NCBI RefSeq assembly: GCF_000250675.2
Contig: NC_018681.1
Coordinates: 3,410,001 to 3,474,000 of the forward strand
Origin: Nocardia brasiliensis ATCC 700358
GTDB lineage: Bacteria > Actinomycetota > Actinomycetes > Mycobacteriales > Mycobacteriaceae
DNA length: 64,000 nt
Direction: 5' to 3'
The first letter of the stretch is position 1; each line of letters begins with the position of its first letter. The translations under genes were made by a program, and so were the position numbers. Of the stretch, positions 16,884-24,779 are shown piece by piece. A model generated the notes under the pieces. That model searched no databases. It saw nothing but the letters and a program-made list of their open reading frames with translations, and had not been told where the DNA came from.

Positions 16884-16910
16884 TCAACTCGTGTTGACAA
16901 CACGTGTTGA
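16884..16910. promoter_or_regulatory. Two adjacent LacI-family operators
   Basis: CAACTCGTGTTG (16885-16896, one mismatch) and CAACACGTGTTG (16898-16909, a perfect 12-base palindrome with central CpG) lie one base apart, within TCAA...TTGA contexts. The central CG is typical of LacI-family operators. They are between the binding-protein gene and the divergent LacI gene, so they could control both. Confidence 0.82.
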
Positions 16911-16995
16911 TGTGTAGTGTGTGACCTGTGTCACGAGCTGTCAAGGGTCTTCCGGCCAGTTCGCGAGAATGGCAAGGCAGACAGGAGAAATCGCG

Positions 16996-18000
16996 ATGGC
17001 AGTCACCCGAGCCGATGTCGCCCGGCGGGCGGGCACCTCACCCGCCTTGGTCAGCTATGTGATCAACGGCGGTCCGCGCCAGGTCGCGCCCGCCACCCGC
17101 GCGCGGATCGAGGCCGCCATCGAGGAACTGGGCTACCGGCCCAACCTGTCCGCGCGCAGCCTGCGGATGAACCGCGGGCACGCGCTCGGGATGGTCATCC
17201 CCGACGGCGCGAACCCGTTCTTCGCCGAACTGTCCGCCGTGATCGAGGCGGCGGCGTTCGCCCGGGGCTACCCGCTCATCGTCGGCAACGCCGCGGGCGA
17301 CGAGGCGCGCGAGCGCGCGTACGTGAGCTCGTTCATCGACCGCAGAGTCGAAGGGCTGCTCGCGATTTCGTCGTCCTGGAAATCCGGCGTCGCCGAGGCG
17401 TGCGCGGCGGCGGACATGGCGCTGATCGCGGTGGACCGGATCATCGACCCGCTCCGGTGCGCGCATGTCATGTGCGATTCCGTCGCGGGCGCGCGCACCG
17501 CGGTCGAGCACCTGATCGCGCACGGGCACCGCGACATCGCCTGTCTCAGTGGGCCGCACGTATCCACCGCGGAAGAGCGCGTCGCCGGGTATCGCGAGGC
17601 GTTGCACCGGGCCGGGCTGCCCGAAAGTGTCATCGTGCGTACCGAATTCGGCGGCGCGGCGGGTTACCACGCGCTCGGCAGGCTGATGGCGGGCAGGCCC
17701 GCGCCGACGGCGGTCTTCGTGACGAGCGATCTGCAGGCGATGGGCATGCTGCGGGCGGCCTACGACGCCGGCCTGCGCGTCCCGGACGATCTCGCGGTCG
17801 TCGCCTTCGACGGCATCGAGTACTCCCGATACACCAGGCCGGGCCTGACCACCATGGTGCAGCCGACCAGGAAGATGGGCGAACTCGCGGTCGAACTGCT
17901 GCTGCGCCAGATCGACACCGGGGCGGCCGAGCCCGGCGTCGTGAGCCTGGCCGCGGAACTCGAGACCCGCGGCTCGTGCGGCTGCCCCGACGCGTTTTAG
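16996..18000 (+). CDS. LacI-family transcriptional regulator of the ribose uptake operon
   Basis: 334 residues. The N-terminal helix-turn-helix (TRADVARRAGTSPALVSYVI, residues 4-23) and hinge helix (ARSLRMN) precede a periplasmic-binding-protein-like effector domain; the end TRGSCGCPDAF is typical. The ATG at 16996 is preceded by AGGAG at 16983-16987. Divergent from the five-gene ribose operon, with two palindromic operators in the shared promoter region, it is very likely the local sugar-responsive repressor. The effector is presumably ribose or its phosphate. Confidence 0.92.
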   Translation: MAVTRADVARRAGTSPALVSYVINGGPRQVAPATRARIEAAIEELGYRPNLSARSLRMNRGHALGMVIPDGANPFFAELSAVIEAAAFARGYPLIVGNAAGDEARERAYVSSFIDRRVEGLLAISSSWKSGVAEACAAADMALIAVDRIIDPLRCAHVMCDSVAGARTAVEHLIAHGHRDIACLSGPHVSTAEERVAGYREALHRAGLPESVIVRTEFGGAAGYHALGRLMAGRPAPTAVFVTSDLQAMGMLRAAYDAGLRVPDDLAVVAFDGIEYSRYTRPGLTTMVQPTRKMGELAVELLLRQIDTGAAEPGVVSLAAELETRGSCGCPDAF

Positions 18001-18089
18001 CAGATCAGCCCATGCGGACACGCCTAGCGTCCGGCGACAAAAGCGCGAACCGCCTTGCGCGCGGCCTTGTCGGACTACCGTGGTTGCGC

Positions 18090-18374
18090 ATGGCAACCAG
18101 GGATATCACGGTGACCGTGGACAAGAGCGAGTGGCGCGCTCTGAAGTATGCGGCCGAGTGTGCGGGGATGAGCCTGGAGGCGTACGTCTGCTGGGGTGTG
18201 CGGCTGCTGGCGCTGGAATCCAGGCCGGAGGGTGCCGCACGGCACCATTCCGCCGTGCGCGCGCCCGCGGTACGGCGCACGCCGCGCGTGGCCGACGAAC
18301 TGGAATCGGTGGCATGGTCGGAAACATTCGCTGAACGGCTGTCGCATCGTGCGGAAGGCTTCCGCAACGACTGA
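18090..18374 (+). CDS. Small hypothetical protein with ribbon-helix-helix-like N-terminus
   Basis: 94 residues. The first part, ITVTVDKSEWRALKYAAE followed by CAGMSLEAYVCWG, has the strand-helix-helix rhythm of MetJ/Arc-type DNA-binding proteins. The basic, proline-containing tail has no recognisable domain. ATG 18090 is the only plausible start; no strong Shine-Dalgarno is seen. It follows the LacI gene by 89 bases on the same strand and precedes the FAD oxidase by 30 bases. It could be an orphan antitoxin-like regulator, but I see no toxin partner. The function is a guess; that it is a real gene is moderately supported by position and codon bias. Confidence 0.6.
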   Translation: MATRDITVTVDKSEWRALKYAAECAGMSLEAYVCWGVRLLALESRPEGAARHHSAVRAPAVRRTPRVADELESVAWSETFAERLSHRAEGFRND

Positions 18375-18404
18375 ACGTCCGTCGCTCGGCTCGAACGAGA
18401 GGGT

Positions 18405-19970
18405 GTGCGGATGCCATGGTCGCGGCGGCGATTCCTCGGCGCGGCGGGAGCTGGGGCCGGGGGGATCGTGGTCGGCGGTGCGCTGGCGGGTGCCGCGCAC
18501 GCGGAGGCGGCTGGGCCTGAGATCGTCGTGCCCGGTGATGCGGAATACGCGCGGCTCACGATGCGCGGATACAACCGCAGATTCGTCGCCGCGCCACGCA
18601 AGATCTTCGTGCCGGTCGACGCGGCGCAGGTGCGCGACGCGGTACAGCAGGCGGTCGCCGAAGGGCTGCGGATCGCGGTGCGCTCGGGCGGGCACTGCTT
18701 CGACGGCCTGGTCGACAATCCGGAAACCCAGGCGCTCATCGATCTGAGCCGGCTCGACGCCGTGACGTTCGACGAGCGGCACCATGCTTATTCCGTCGGC
18801 GCCGGTGTGGAACTCGGCACGATGTACGAGCGGTTGGCGCGCGGCTGGGAGGTGACCGTGCCGGCCGGGATCTGCCTCGGCGTCGGCGCGGGCGGGTTTC
18901 TGTGCGGCGGCGGGTATGGTCCGCTGTCGCGGCGGCTCGGGCTCACCGCCGATCACCTGTACGGCATCGAGGTGGTGACGGTCGACGCGTCCGGCACGGC
19001 GTCGGTGCGGACCGCCACCGCGGACGGTCCGCACCCGGATCTGTGGTGGGCGCACACCGGCGGCGGGGGCGGCAATTTCGGTGTGGTGACGCGGTTTCTG
19101 CTGCGCTCACCCGATGCGGATCCGGCTCGGCCGCTGCCCCGGCCGCCCGCGAGCATGCTGCACGCCCGGCTGGTGCTACCGATCACGAGCGAGGGGTCGT
19201 TCGTGCGGTTCGTCGGCAACTATCTGGACTTCTTCGCGCGAAACAGCGCGCCGGACAGTCCTTTCACGGGTCTCTACGCGCCGTTGCACGTCAAACCCGG
19301 TGGTGCGTGCGACATTCTGGTGCTGCTCGACGGTGCACCCGACGACGCCGCGGCGCGCTACGACGAGTTCGTCGCGGCCGTCGGGGACGGGGTGTGGCCG
19401 CCGCCGCTCGTTCCACCACTCGAAGGAAAGTCGTACTTGGACACGGTATCTCAGGTGTACTACGCCAAAGGTCCGTTGCCGCCGCGCGTGAAAGTGAAAG
19501 CGGCGTACCTGCGTCGGCCGTACACCTCCGAGCAAGTTCGGACGCTGTACCGGTACCTGACCGACCTGCGCTTCCTGGGCGAATCCCAGCTGGAATTCCT
19601 GCCTTTCGGCGGCGCGATCAACGCCAGACCCGCCACGGCCACCGCCATGCCGGTGCGTGACTCGTTCATGAAGATGCTCATCCACGCGGCCTGGCGCAAC
19701 GCGGCCGACGATGCCGCCTACCTGCGCTGGGCCCGCGAAATGTACCGCGACGTCTACGCCGCGACCGGCGGCGTCCCCGTACCCGGCGAAACCGACGGCG
19801 GCGCCTACATCAACTACCCGGACCCGGACCTGTGCGACCCCCACTGGAACACCTCCGGCACCCCCTGGCACACCCTCTACTACCGCGACAACTACCCCCG
19901 CCTCCAACGCGCCAAAGCACAGTGGGACCCGCACAACATCTTCCACCACCCCTTGGCCATCGAGCCGTAG
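18405..19970 (+). CDS. Secreted FAD-binding oxidase, berberine-bridge-enzyme type
   Basis: About 520 residues. A Tat-type signal SRRRFLG (residues 6-12) leads into an FAD-binding PCMH domain. His97 in RSGGHCFDG and Cys157 in PAGICLGVG match the two residues that covalently hold FAD in BBE-like and glucooligosaccharide oxidases, and their spacing of 60 is as expected. The C-terminal BBE motif YPDPDL, followed by YYRDNYPRLQRAK and a WDP turn, is complete. Family members oxidise sugars or alkaloid-like substrates with O2, giving H2O2. The start is a GTG at 18405 or an ATG at 18411. Tat export with folded flavin is expected; the substrate is unknown. Confidence 0.9.
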   Translation: MRMPWSRRRFLGAAGAGAGGIVVGGALAGAAHAEAAGPEIVVPGDAEYARLTMRGYNRRFVAAPRKIFVPVDAAQVRDAVQQAVAEGLRIAVRSGGHCFDGLVDNPETQALIDLSRLDAVTFDERHHAYSVGAGVELGTMYERLARGWEVTVPAGICLGVGAGGFLCGGGYGPLSRRLGLTADHLYGIEVVTVDASGTASVRTATADGPHPDLWWAHTGGGGGNFGVVTRFLLRSPDADPARPLPRPPASMLHARLVLPITSEGSFVRFVGNYLDFFARNSAPDSPFTGLYAPLHVKPGGACDILVLLDGAPDDAAARYDEFVAAVGDGVWPPPLVPPLEGKSYLDTVSQVYYAKGPLPPRVKVKAAYLRRPYTSEQVRTLYRYLTDLRFLGESQLEFLPFGGAINARPATATAMPVRDSFMKMLIHAAWRNAADDAAYLRWAREMYRDVYAATGGVPVPGETDGGAYINYPDPDLCDPHWNTSGTPWHTLYYRDNYPRLQRAKAQWDPHNIFHHPLAIEP

Positions 19971-19973
19971 GCT

Positions 19974-20603
19974 TCAGCTCGGTCTGCCGAGCCCGATCCT
20001 GATGGCGCGTTCGACGGGGGAGTACGCGCCGTCGGCACGGTCGACTTCCAGCGGTACCGCGGGCGCCAGTGCGGGTTGTGCCAGGAAGCGCGGCGTCGTG
20101 CCACGATGCGCCTGGGCCGCGTGGATCAAGAACGGATGGCACAGATAGACATCGCCGGCGCTGCCGGTGGCATAGGCGAGCGGGAGGTCGGCAGTGGCCG
20201 CCAGGACGCCGGTCTCCTCGATCCGCGTGGCGTCGATACCCGCTTCGCCGTCGGGCAGGTAACTGCCCTCGAAGTGCCAGTAGTCGTCGGCCGGCGGGTC
20301 GGCATGGGGGAATCGGATCGGTATGCTGCCGAGCCCGGATCCGCGGACCCAGCGGCCGGGGCCGACCAACTGGTCGAAAGCTTGCTCCAGCAAAGGCATT
20401 CGGACCGCCCTGCGAAACGGCTCGGTAGTGTGCTCAGGCACCCGTACCAGCGGCTCGGTCCAGGTTGCCGGGTCTGCGGGATCGCAACCCGTGTCGGGCC
20501 AGATGACCTTCCGGCACTGCCGGGCGAGTTCCGGCGACAACGCCGACGGTATGCGGAGGAATCCGTCCTGGATGAACGCGGTGATCTGGGCTGGGTCGAG
20601 CAC
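19974..20603 (-). CDS. Phytanoyl-CoA dioxygenase-family (Fe(II)/2-oxoglutarate) protein
   Basis: 209 residues. The cupin-like core has HFE at 110-112 in the place of the usual HxD. The distal part AGDVYLCHPFLIHAAQAH carries the second metal His (probably His161), and Arg172 (TTPRF) would bind 2-oxoglutarate. The Asp-to-Glu change in the facial triad, if the alignment is right, is uncommon. It is convergent with the FAD oxidase (3 bases between stops), and the acyl-CoA dehydrogenase gene lies just upstream on the same strand, ending 10 bases before this gene. Hydroxylation of a small molecule is the expected activity; the substrate is unknown. Confidence 0.75.
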   Translation of the reverse strand: MLDPAQITAFIQDGFLRIPSALSPELARQCRKVIWPDTGCDPADPATWTEPLVRVPEHTTEPFRRAVRMPLLEQAFDQLVGPGRWVRGSGLGSIPIRFPHADPPADDYWHFEGSYLPDGEAGIDATRIEETGVLAATADLPLAYATGSAGDVYLCHPFLIHAAQAHRGTTPRFLAQPALAPAVPLEVDRADGAYSPVERAIRIGLGRPS

Positions 20604-20613
20604 GGCGGCCGCC

Positions 20614-21993
20614 TCAGCGAGGCGGGCGGAGTAGGCGCATCGCGGCCTGGACTATGGGTTGGGGGACGCGGTCTTTGAGGTTCAGGGCTGCTGCTGCGGC
20701 TTTGGTTCTGGTGGCGGTGCCGCGGCCGAAGACCTTGCTGAGGGGTCCGCCGGAGGGGGCGAGGTCGACGTGCAGCGGCGGCCGACCCTCGGCCGCGCCG
20801 AGTGCGTGCGAGATCACGATCCGCTGGATCTCGCTGGTGCCCTCGAAGATGGTGTACAGCTTGGCATCTCGGTACCACTTCTCCACCGGGTGATCGGTGA
20901 TGTAGCCCCAGCCGCCGAGGGTCTGGATCGCGCGTTCGGTGGCGCGCACCGCGACCTCGCTGGCCGCCAGCTTCGACATCGATCCTTCGCCGCGTTCGAA
21001 CGGCACCCCGTTGGCCGCCATCCAGGAGGCACGCCAGGTCAGCAGCCGCGCGGCGTCGAGCTGGGTGGCCAGATCGGCGATCGGGAAGGCGATGCCCTGG
21101 TTGTCGATGATCGGCGCGCCGAACGCTTCCCGTTCTTTCGCGTACCCGGTCATGTATTCCAAAGCCGCCCTGGCGATCCCCAGCGCCTGCGCCGCCACCA
21201 TCGGGCGGGTCTGCTCGAACGTCCCCAGCGTGACCGAGCCGGAACGCCCGTTGCCGCGGGCCGCGGCCCGGCGCGCGGCCAACGTGTGTTCGAGCTTGTC
21301 CAGGCCGCCGAGCAGATGGTCCCCGGGGATCCGCACCCGATCGAATTTCAGCTCCGCCGTGTGCGAGGCCCGGCAACCGAGTTTGTCGAGCTTGCGGACC
21401 AGCTCCAAACCCGTTGTGCCGCCGGGGATCACGAACAGCGCCTGGCCGCGATGCCCGAGTTCCTCGTCCACCACCGCGTTGACCACGTGCACGTCGGCGA
21501 TGCCGCCGTTGCCGATCCACATCTTGTGGCCGTCGATGATCCAGTCGTCGCCGTCGCGGGTCGCCCGGGTGCGCAGATTACGGACGTCGCTGCCGCCCTC
21601 CGGTTCCGAGATCGCGAGCGCCGCCAGCTTCAGATCGCCGGGCGTTCCGAAACACTCGGGGGCCCACCGCAACATCTGCTCGGGCGTGGCGGCCTTGCCG
21701 ATCGCCGACAGGGCCAGCGCGGGCATCACCACCGCGAGCCCGATCCCGGCGCAACCCCAGAACACCTCCTCCATGAACATGGGGAGGGACAGCCCCGTGG
21801 GGTCGCCGATCAGGTCGCGGTAGAACAGCGGGCTGTAGAACCCGCGTTCGGCGGCCTCTTCGAGTACCGGCCACGGAAACTCTTGGGCTTTGTCATAGTG
21901 CGCGGCCACCGGCCTGATGCAGTCCCGCGCGAATTCGTGTGCACGTTTGGCCAGGTCGTGCTGGGCGGCCGTGGGCGTCAGGTCGAAGGTCAC
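20614..21993 (-). CDS. Acyl-CoA dehydrogenase
   Basis: 459 residues with the complete fold: N-terminal helices, LAISEPEGGSD substrate/FAD segment, WIIDGHKMWIGNGG, KLGCRASHTAEL, and the C-terminal IFEGTSEIQRIVIS that places the FAD-contacting and catalytic region. It oxidises an acyl-CoA at the alpha-beta bond, passing electrons to ETF. The start is a GTG at 21993; the longer upstream frame is non-coding-like. The relatively long C-terminus after the EGTSE motif (about 60 residues) is typical of the larger actinobacterial members. Chain-length specificity cannot be read. Confidence 0.9.
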   Translation of the reverse strand: MTFDLTPTAAQHDLAKRAHEFARDCIRPVAAHYDKAQEFPWPVLEEAAERGFYSPLFYRDLIGDPTGLSLPMFMEEVFWGCAGIGLAVVMPALALSAIGKAATPEQMLRWAPECFGTPGDLKLAALAISEPEGGSDVRNLRTRATRDGDDWIIDGHKMWIGNGGIADVHVVNAVVDEELGHRGQALFVIPGGTTGLELVRKLDKLGCRASHTAELKFDRVRIPGDHLLGGLDKLEHTLAARRAAARGNGRSGSVTLGTFEQTRPMVAAQALGIARAALEYMTGYAKEREAFGAPIIDNQGIAFPIADLATQLDAARLLTWRASWMAANGVPFERGEGSMSKLAASEVAVRATERAIQTLGGWGYITDHPVEKWYRDAKLYTIFEGTSEIQRIVISHALGAAEGRPPLHVDLAPSGGPLSKVFGRGTATRTKAAAAALNLKDRVPQPIVQAAMRLLRPPR

Positions 21994-22049
21994 GAGTGGG
22001 TGATACCCAGCCGACGCCCGTCGACTCGCGCGGACACGACCCCGGCGCG

Positions 22050-22667
22050 CTATCCTGCCGTCTTGAGCTGCCCGGTGTACGCGTCGACCTGGACCTCGTA
22101 GTCCTCGTCGGTGTCGCCGGGGGCCTGGATGTCGAATTCGTACTGGGCCGCGTTGTCCTTGCCCTCGATCTTCCACTTCTCGACCCGGCCGGACCGGGCC
22201 TTCGTCGCGGTGGCCATCGCGTGGTTCAGCGGCACGGCGGCGTCGAGGTTGATCGCCTCGCGCGTGCGCTCGGTGCGCTGCTCGTCCGCGTCGAGGTTCT
22301 CCCGATGTTCGGTCACGACCGTGCCTGCGTCGGCGGTCAGCTGCACGGTGTATTTCTCGGTGTCGGAGGTCAGTTTCACCTTGTACACGTAGGTGTCGCG
22401 GGTGTTGACGCCCTCGGGTTCCAGCTCCAGGCCGGTCAACGTGCCGTCGAACTTCTTGCGGGCCGCCTCCAGGGCGTTCTGCGCGCTGATCGGGAACTTG
22501 TGGGTCGCGAGGTCCACTCGCGCGGTATCGGTGCCCGCGGGCGCCGAGCTGCTCACGGCCGGTACGGCAGTCGTCGTACCGGTGGCGGCCGGCGACCCGT
22601 CGTCGTCGCAGGCCACGGTCGCCACGGCCACGGCGGCCGCGAACGGGATGATCAGTACTGCTTTCAT
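22050..22667 (-). CDS. PepSY-domain lipoprotein
   Basis: 205 residues. The lipoprotein signal ends at VATVAC (Cys20), then a Ser/Thr/Pro/Ala-rich linker. Two PepSY-like repeats follow, one with FPISAQNALEAARKKFDGT and the next with NLDAAVPLNHAMATA; each ends in a strand-rich segment (YVYKVKL, YEFDIQA). PepSY modules are extracytoplasmic and often act as protease-inhibitory or metal-related domains. AGGAGG lies nine bases before the ATG at 22667. It diverges from the PAD-like lipoprotein across a 397-base gap. Function beyond surface location is unknown. Confidence 0.82.
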   Translation of the reverse strand: MKAVLIIPFAAAVAVATVACDDDGSPAATGTTTAVPAVSSSAPAGTDTARVDLATHKFPISAQNALEAARKKFDGTLTGLELEPEGVNTRDTYVYKVKLTSDTEKYTVQLTADAGTVVTEHRENLDADEQRTERTREAINLDAAVPLNHAMATATKARSGRVEKWKIEGKDNAAQYEFDIQAPGDTDEDYEVQVDAYTGQLKTAG

Positions 22668-23064
22668 TTCGCTATTCCTCCTGCTCGAACAAGTCAACAT
22701 CGGAATGCGCCGAGAATCGGTGGCGGTGGCGCCACGACAGCACTCGATTGCCCGGCATTCGCGGTGGTAAACCCGCGGGCGGCGGATCCCGCACCAGCCG
22801 GTCGGCTGGTCGAAACACCCGGTCGGCGGGTGTGGGGGCGGGCGCGCGCGCCCTACTGTGGGAACCAGTGATCGGCCGGGACCCTGCATATCAGGGCGGC
22901 GAAACCAGCTATCCCCCCTCGGGTTTCGCCGTGCGCGGCACGGCCGTTCACTTCCGTCCGCCGGCCTCGGATGCCACAGCGCTCCCTCGGTGGCGACGCA
23001 CCGGGCCGACCGATACCGGTCGAGGCCGGCGGACGCCCTCGGCGGACACCGAAAGTGAGTTGTC
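22668..23064. other. 397-base divergent intergenic region
   Basis: Lies between two divergent lipoprotein genes and must hold both promoters. I see no convincing ORF in it. It contains one strong hairpin (listed separately at 22898-22930). The part 22760-22860 is very GC-rich. I could not match it to a known riboswitch by eye. Confidence 0.5.
22898..22930 (+). promoter_or_regulatory. 9-bp perfect hairpin upstream of the deiminase gene
   Basis: GGCGAAACC (22898-22906) and GGTTTCGCC (22922-22930) are perfect inverted arms around a 15-base loop. The hairpin is 135 bases upstream of the PAD-like ORF. It could be a leader hairpin or a regulator site; no T-run follows, so simple termination is less likely. 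Confidence 0.45.
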
Positions 23065-24765
23065 ATGGCATATCGCAGGTTCTGCCTGCTCGCCGGCGTC
23101 GCGGCGGTGGCACTGTCCGGCTGTTCGGCGCCCACCGCGGAGCGGCTCGTCGCGGAGATCCGGGCCGACAGCAATCGGGACGGGGTCGTCGACGACAAGG
23201 ATGCCGGTGCCGAGATGAACGGCGCGATAATCCTGCCGAATATCGGCGATGTCGCGCGGCGTTGCCCGTCGAGCACGAGTCAGCTCCCCGATGCGGAGCT
23301 GGCGGCCTGTCACGACGCCGCCGACGAGGTGGCCCGCGCACCGGAATATCTGGCGCCACTGGTGACGCTGCCGATCGGCGACCCGGCGGACGCGACGGGA
23401 CAGGTGGCGGCAGTAGGCGCCGGGGCGGACAAGATCCGGATATTCGTCAAACGACAGGACACGTGGGTACCGCTGCGACCCGACACGAACCTGACCGAGA
23501 TCGAGCTGCGAAATGGGGCGACCCTCGGTGTAGACGCCCGAGACGTGGTGCGTGACAAGACGATCTGGGATGGCACGGTCACGGTGCGGTTCACCGTTCG
23601 ACGGGGCGCTCGCACAGAGACCGACGATGTCGTGCTCCGCGTCGCGCCCGTCGTCCTGCACAACCACACCCAGCCCGCACAGTCGGTGCTGGTGCCCGAG
23701 AGCGGCGACGATCGATCGCACGAGCAGTTCGTGAGCGAATTCGGCGCGGCCGCAAAGGCTTCGGGGATCGACGCGCCACTGGTCCGAATGCGCACCACCG
23801 ATACCTGGGGTCAGGACTTCGTGGAGATCGGCTACGTGTCGATGCCCGGACCCGGCGGCAAGAACGTCTCGCTGCGCATCGCGATCCGCTCGCCGCAGCC
23901 AGAGCGCGAGGGCGGCCGCGCCGTGTTCGACCTCAAAGGCCCCGGCGTGGGCGCGATTCAGCTCGGCGGCTTCGACAACCGGCTGGTGGACGCGTTCGGA
24001 AACGTGGAAACGATACCGCCGCATATCCACAACGGGCGCGAGTTTCCCACCGGCCGGGTGATCATCGGCACCGGCAACGCGGACGATCCTGCCGTGCGCA
24101 GCGGGGAACTGGAGAAATTCTTTGCCGCGCAGCAGGTTCAGACGCCGGTGCTGCTGGACGCCGGATGGCTGGTGGTCGGCCACGTCGACGAGTTCGTCCA
24201 GTTCCTGCCGGCGACCGGCGGTCGCGGTTGGCGGCCCGCCGTCTCCGACCCCCGGCGCGGGCTGGAGATCCTGCGCGAACTGCAGCGCGGCGGGCACGGC
24301 GGCGAACGGGCACTGTCGCGGCCGGATGTCTCCGAGCGCACCATCGACGAGGTGCTCGCGGACGAAAAGTTCGTCGCCCGAAACGAAGTCGCCGCCCGCA
24401 AGATCGACGAGAACGTCGAGCGCCTGGTCCGTGAGGTCGGCTTCCGGCCGGAAGAGTTCGTCCGGATCCCTGGGCTCTACGAATCCGGTGGTATTCCGGA
24501 AGCGCCCGAGGGTCTGGTTGCCTTCTACCCGGGCGCCATCAACGGCGTGCTGATGAACGCCTCGAACTACGTCGCTCCCCGCCAGTGGGGCCCGATCGTC
24601 GACGGTCGCGATGTCTTCGAAGCCGCGGTCACCGAGGCATACCGATCGGTGGGCCTGACGGTGCGTTACGTGGACGACTGGGAGTCCCTCCACCTGGGTG
24701 GCGGCGAAATCCATTGCGGATCAAACGTTCTACGACAAATCGAGCAGCGGTGGACCGCACCGTAG
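23065..24765 (+). CDS. Secreted protein-arginine deiminase-like lipoprotein
   Basis: 566 residues, exported as a lipoprotein (lipobox LSGC, Cys20). An EF-hand-like loop with D35, N37, D39 and D43/D46 and a GAIILPN segment resemble the calcium-binding middle domain of vertebrate PADs. The catalytic domain follows, with Asp251 (GQDFVEIGY), His373 and Asp375 (VGHVDEF), and Cys551 (GEIHCGSN). These match human PAD4 Asp350, His471, Asp473 and Cys645 in identity and spacing (122, 2 and 176 residues here against 121, 2 and 172). FGNVETIPP and the following GREFPTGRV also match PAD. The vertebrate N-terminal domain is absent. Predicted activity: calcium-dependent citrullination of protein arginines outside the cell. 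Start ATG 23065. Confidence 0.9.
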   Translation: MAYRRFCLLAGVAAVALSGCSAPTAERLVAEIRADSNRDGVVDDKDAGAEMNGAIILPNIGDVARRCPSSTSQLPDAELAACHDAADEVARAPEYLAPLVTLPIGDPADATGQVAAVGAGADKIRIFVKRQDTWVPLRPDTNLTEIELRNGATLGVDARDVVRDKTIWDGTVTVRFTVRRGARTETDDVVLRVAPVVLHNHTQPAQSVLVPESGDDRSHEQFVSEFGAAAKASGIDAPLVRMRTTDTWGQDFVEIGYVSMPGPGGKNVSLRIAIRSPQPEREGGRAVFDLKGPGVGAIQLGGFDNRLVDAFGNVETIPPHIHNGREFPTGRVIIGTGNADDPAVRSGELEKFFAAQQVQTPVLLDAGWLVVGHVDEFVQFLPATGGRGWRPAVSDPRRGLEILRELQRGGHGGERALSRPDVSERTIDEVLADEKFVARNEVAARKIDENVERLVREVGFRPEEFVRIPGLYESGGIPEAPEGLVAFYPGAINGVLMNASNYVAPRQWGPIVDGRDVFEAAVTEAYRSVGLTVRYVDDWESLHLGGGEIHCGSNVLRQIEQRWTAP

Positions 24766-24779
24766 CGAAGGAGAAAGCG

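Noticed and set aside
22668..23064. A known riboswitch (cyclic-di-AMP or cobalamin type) ahead of the deiminase gene
   Set aside because: I could not match conserved core elements by eye; only a simple hairpin is clear. A covariance-model search would decide.
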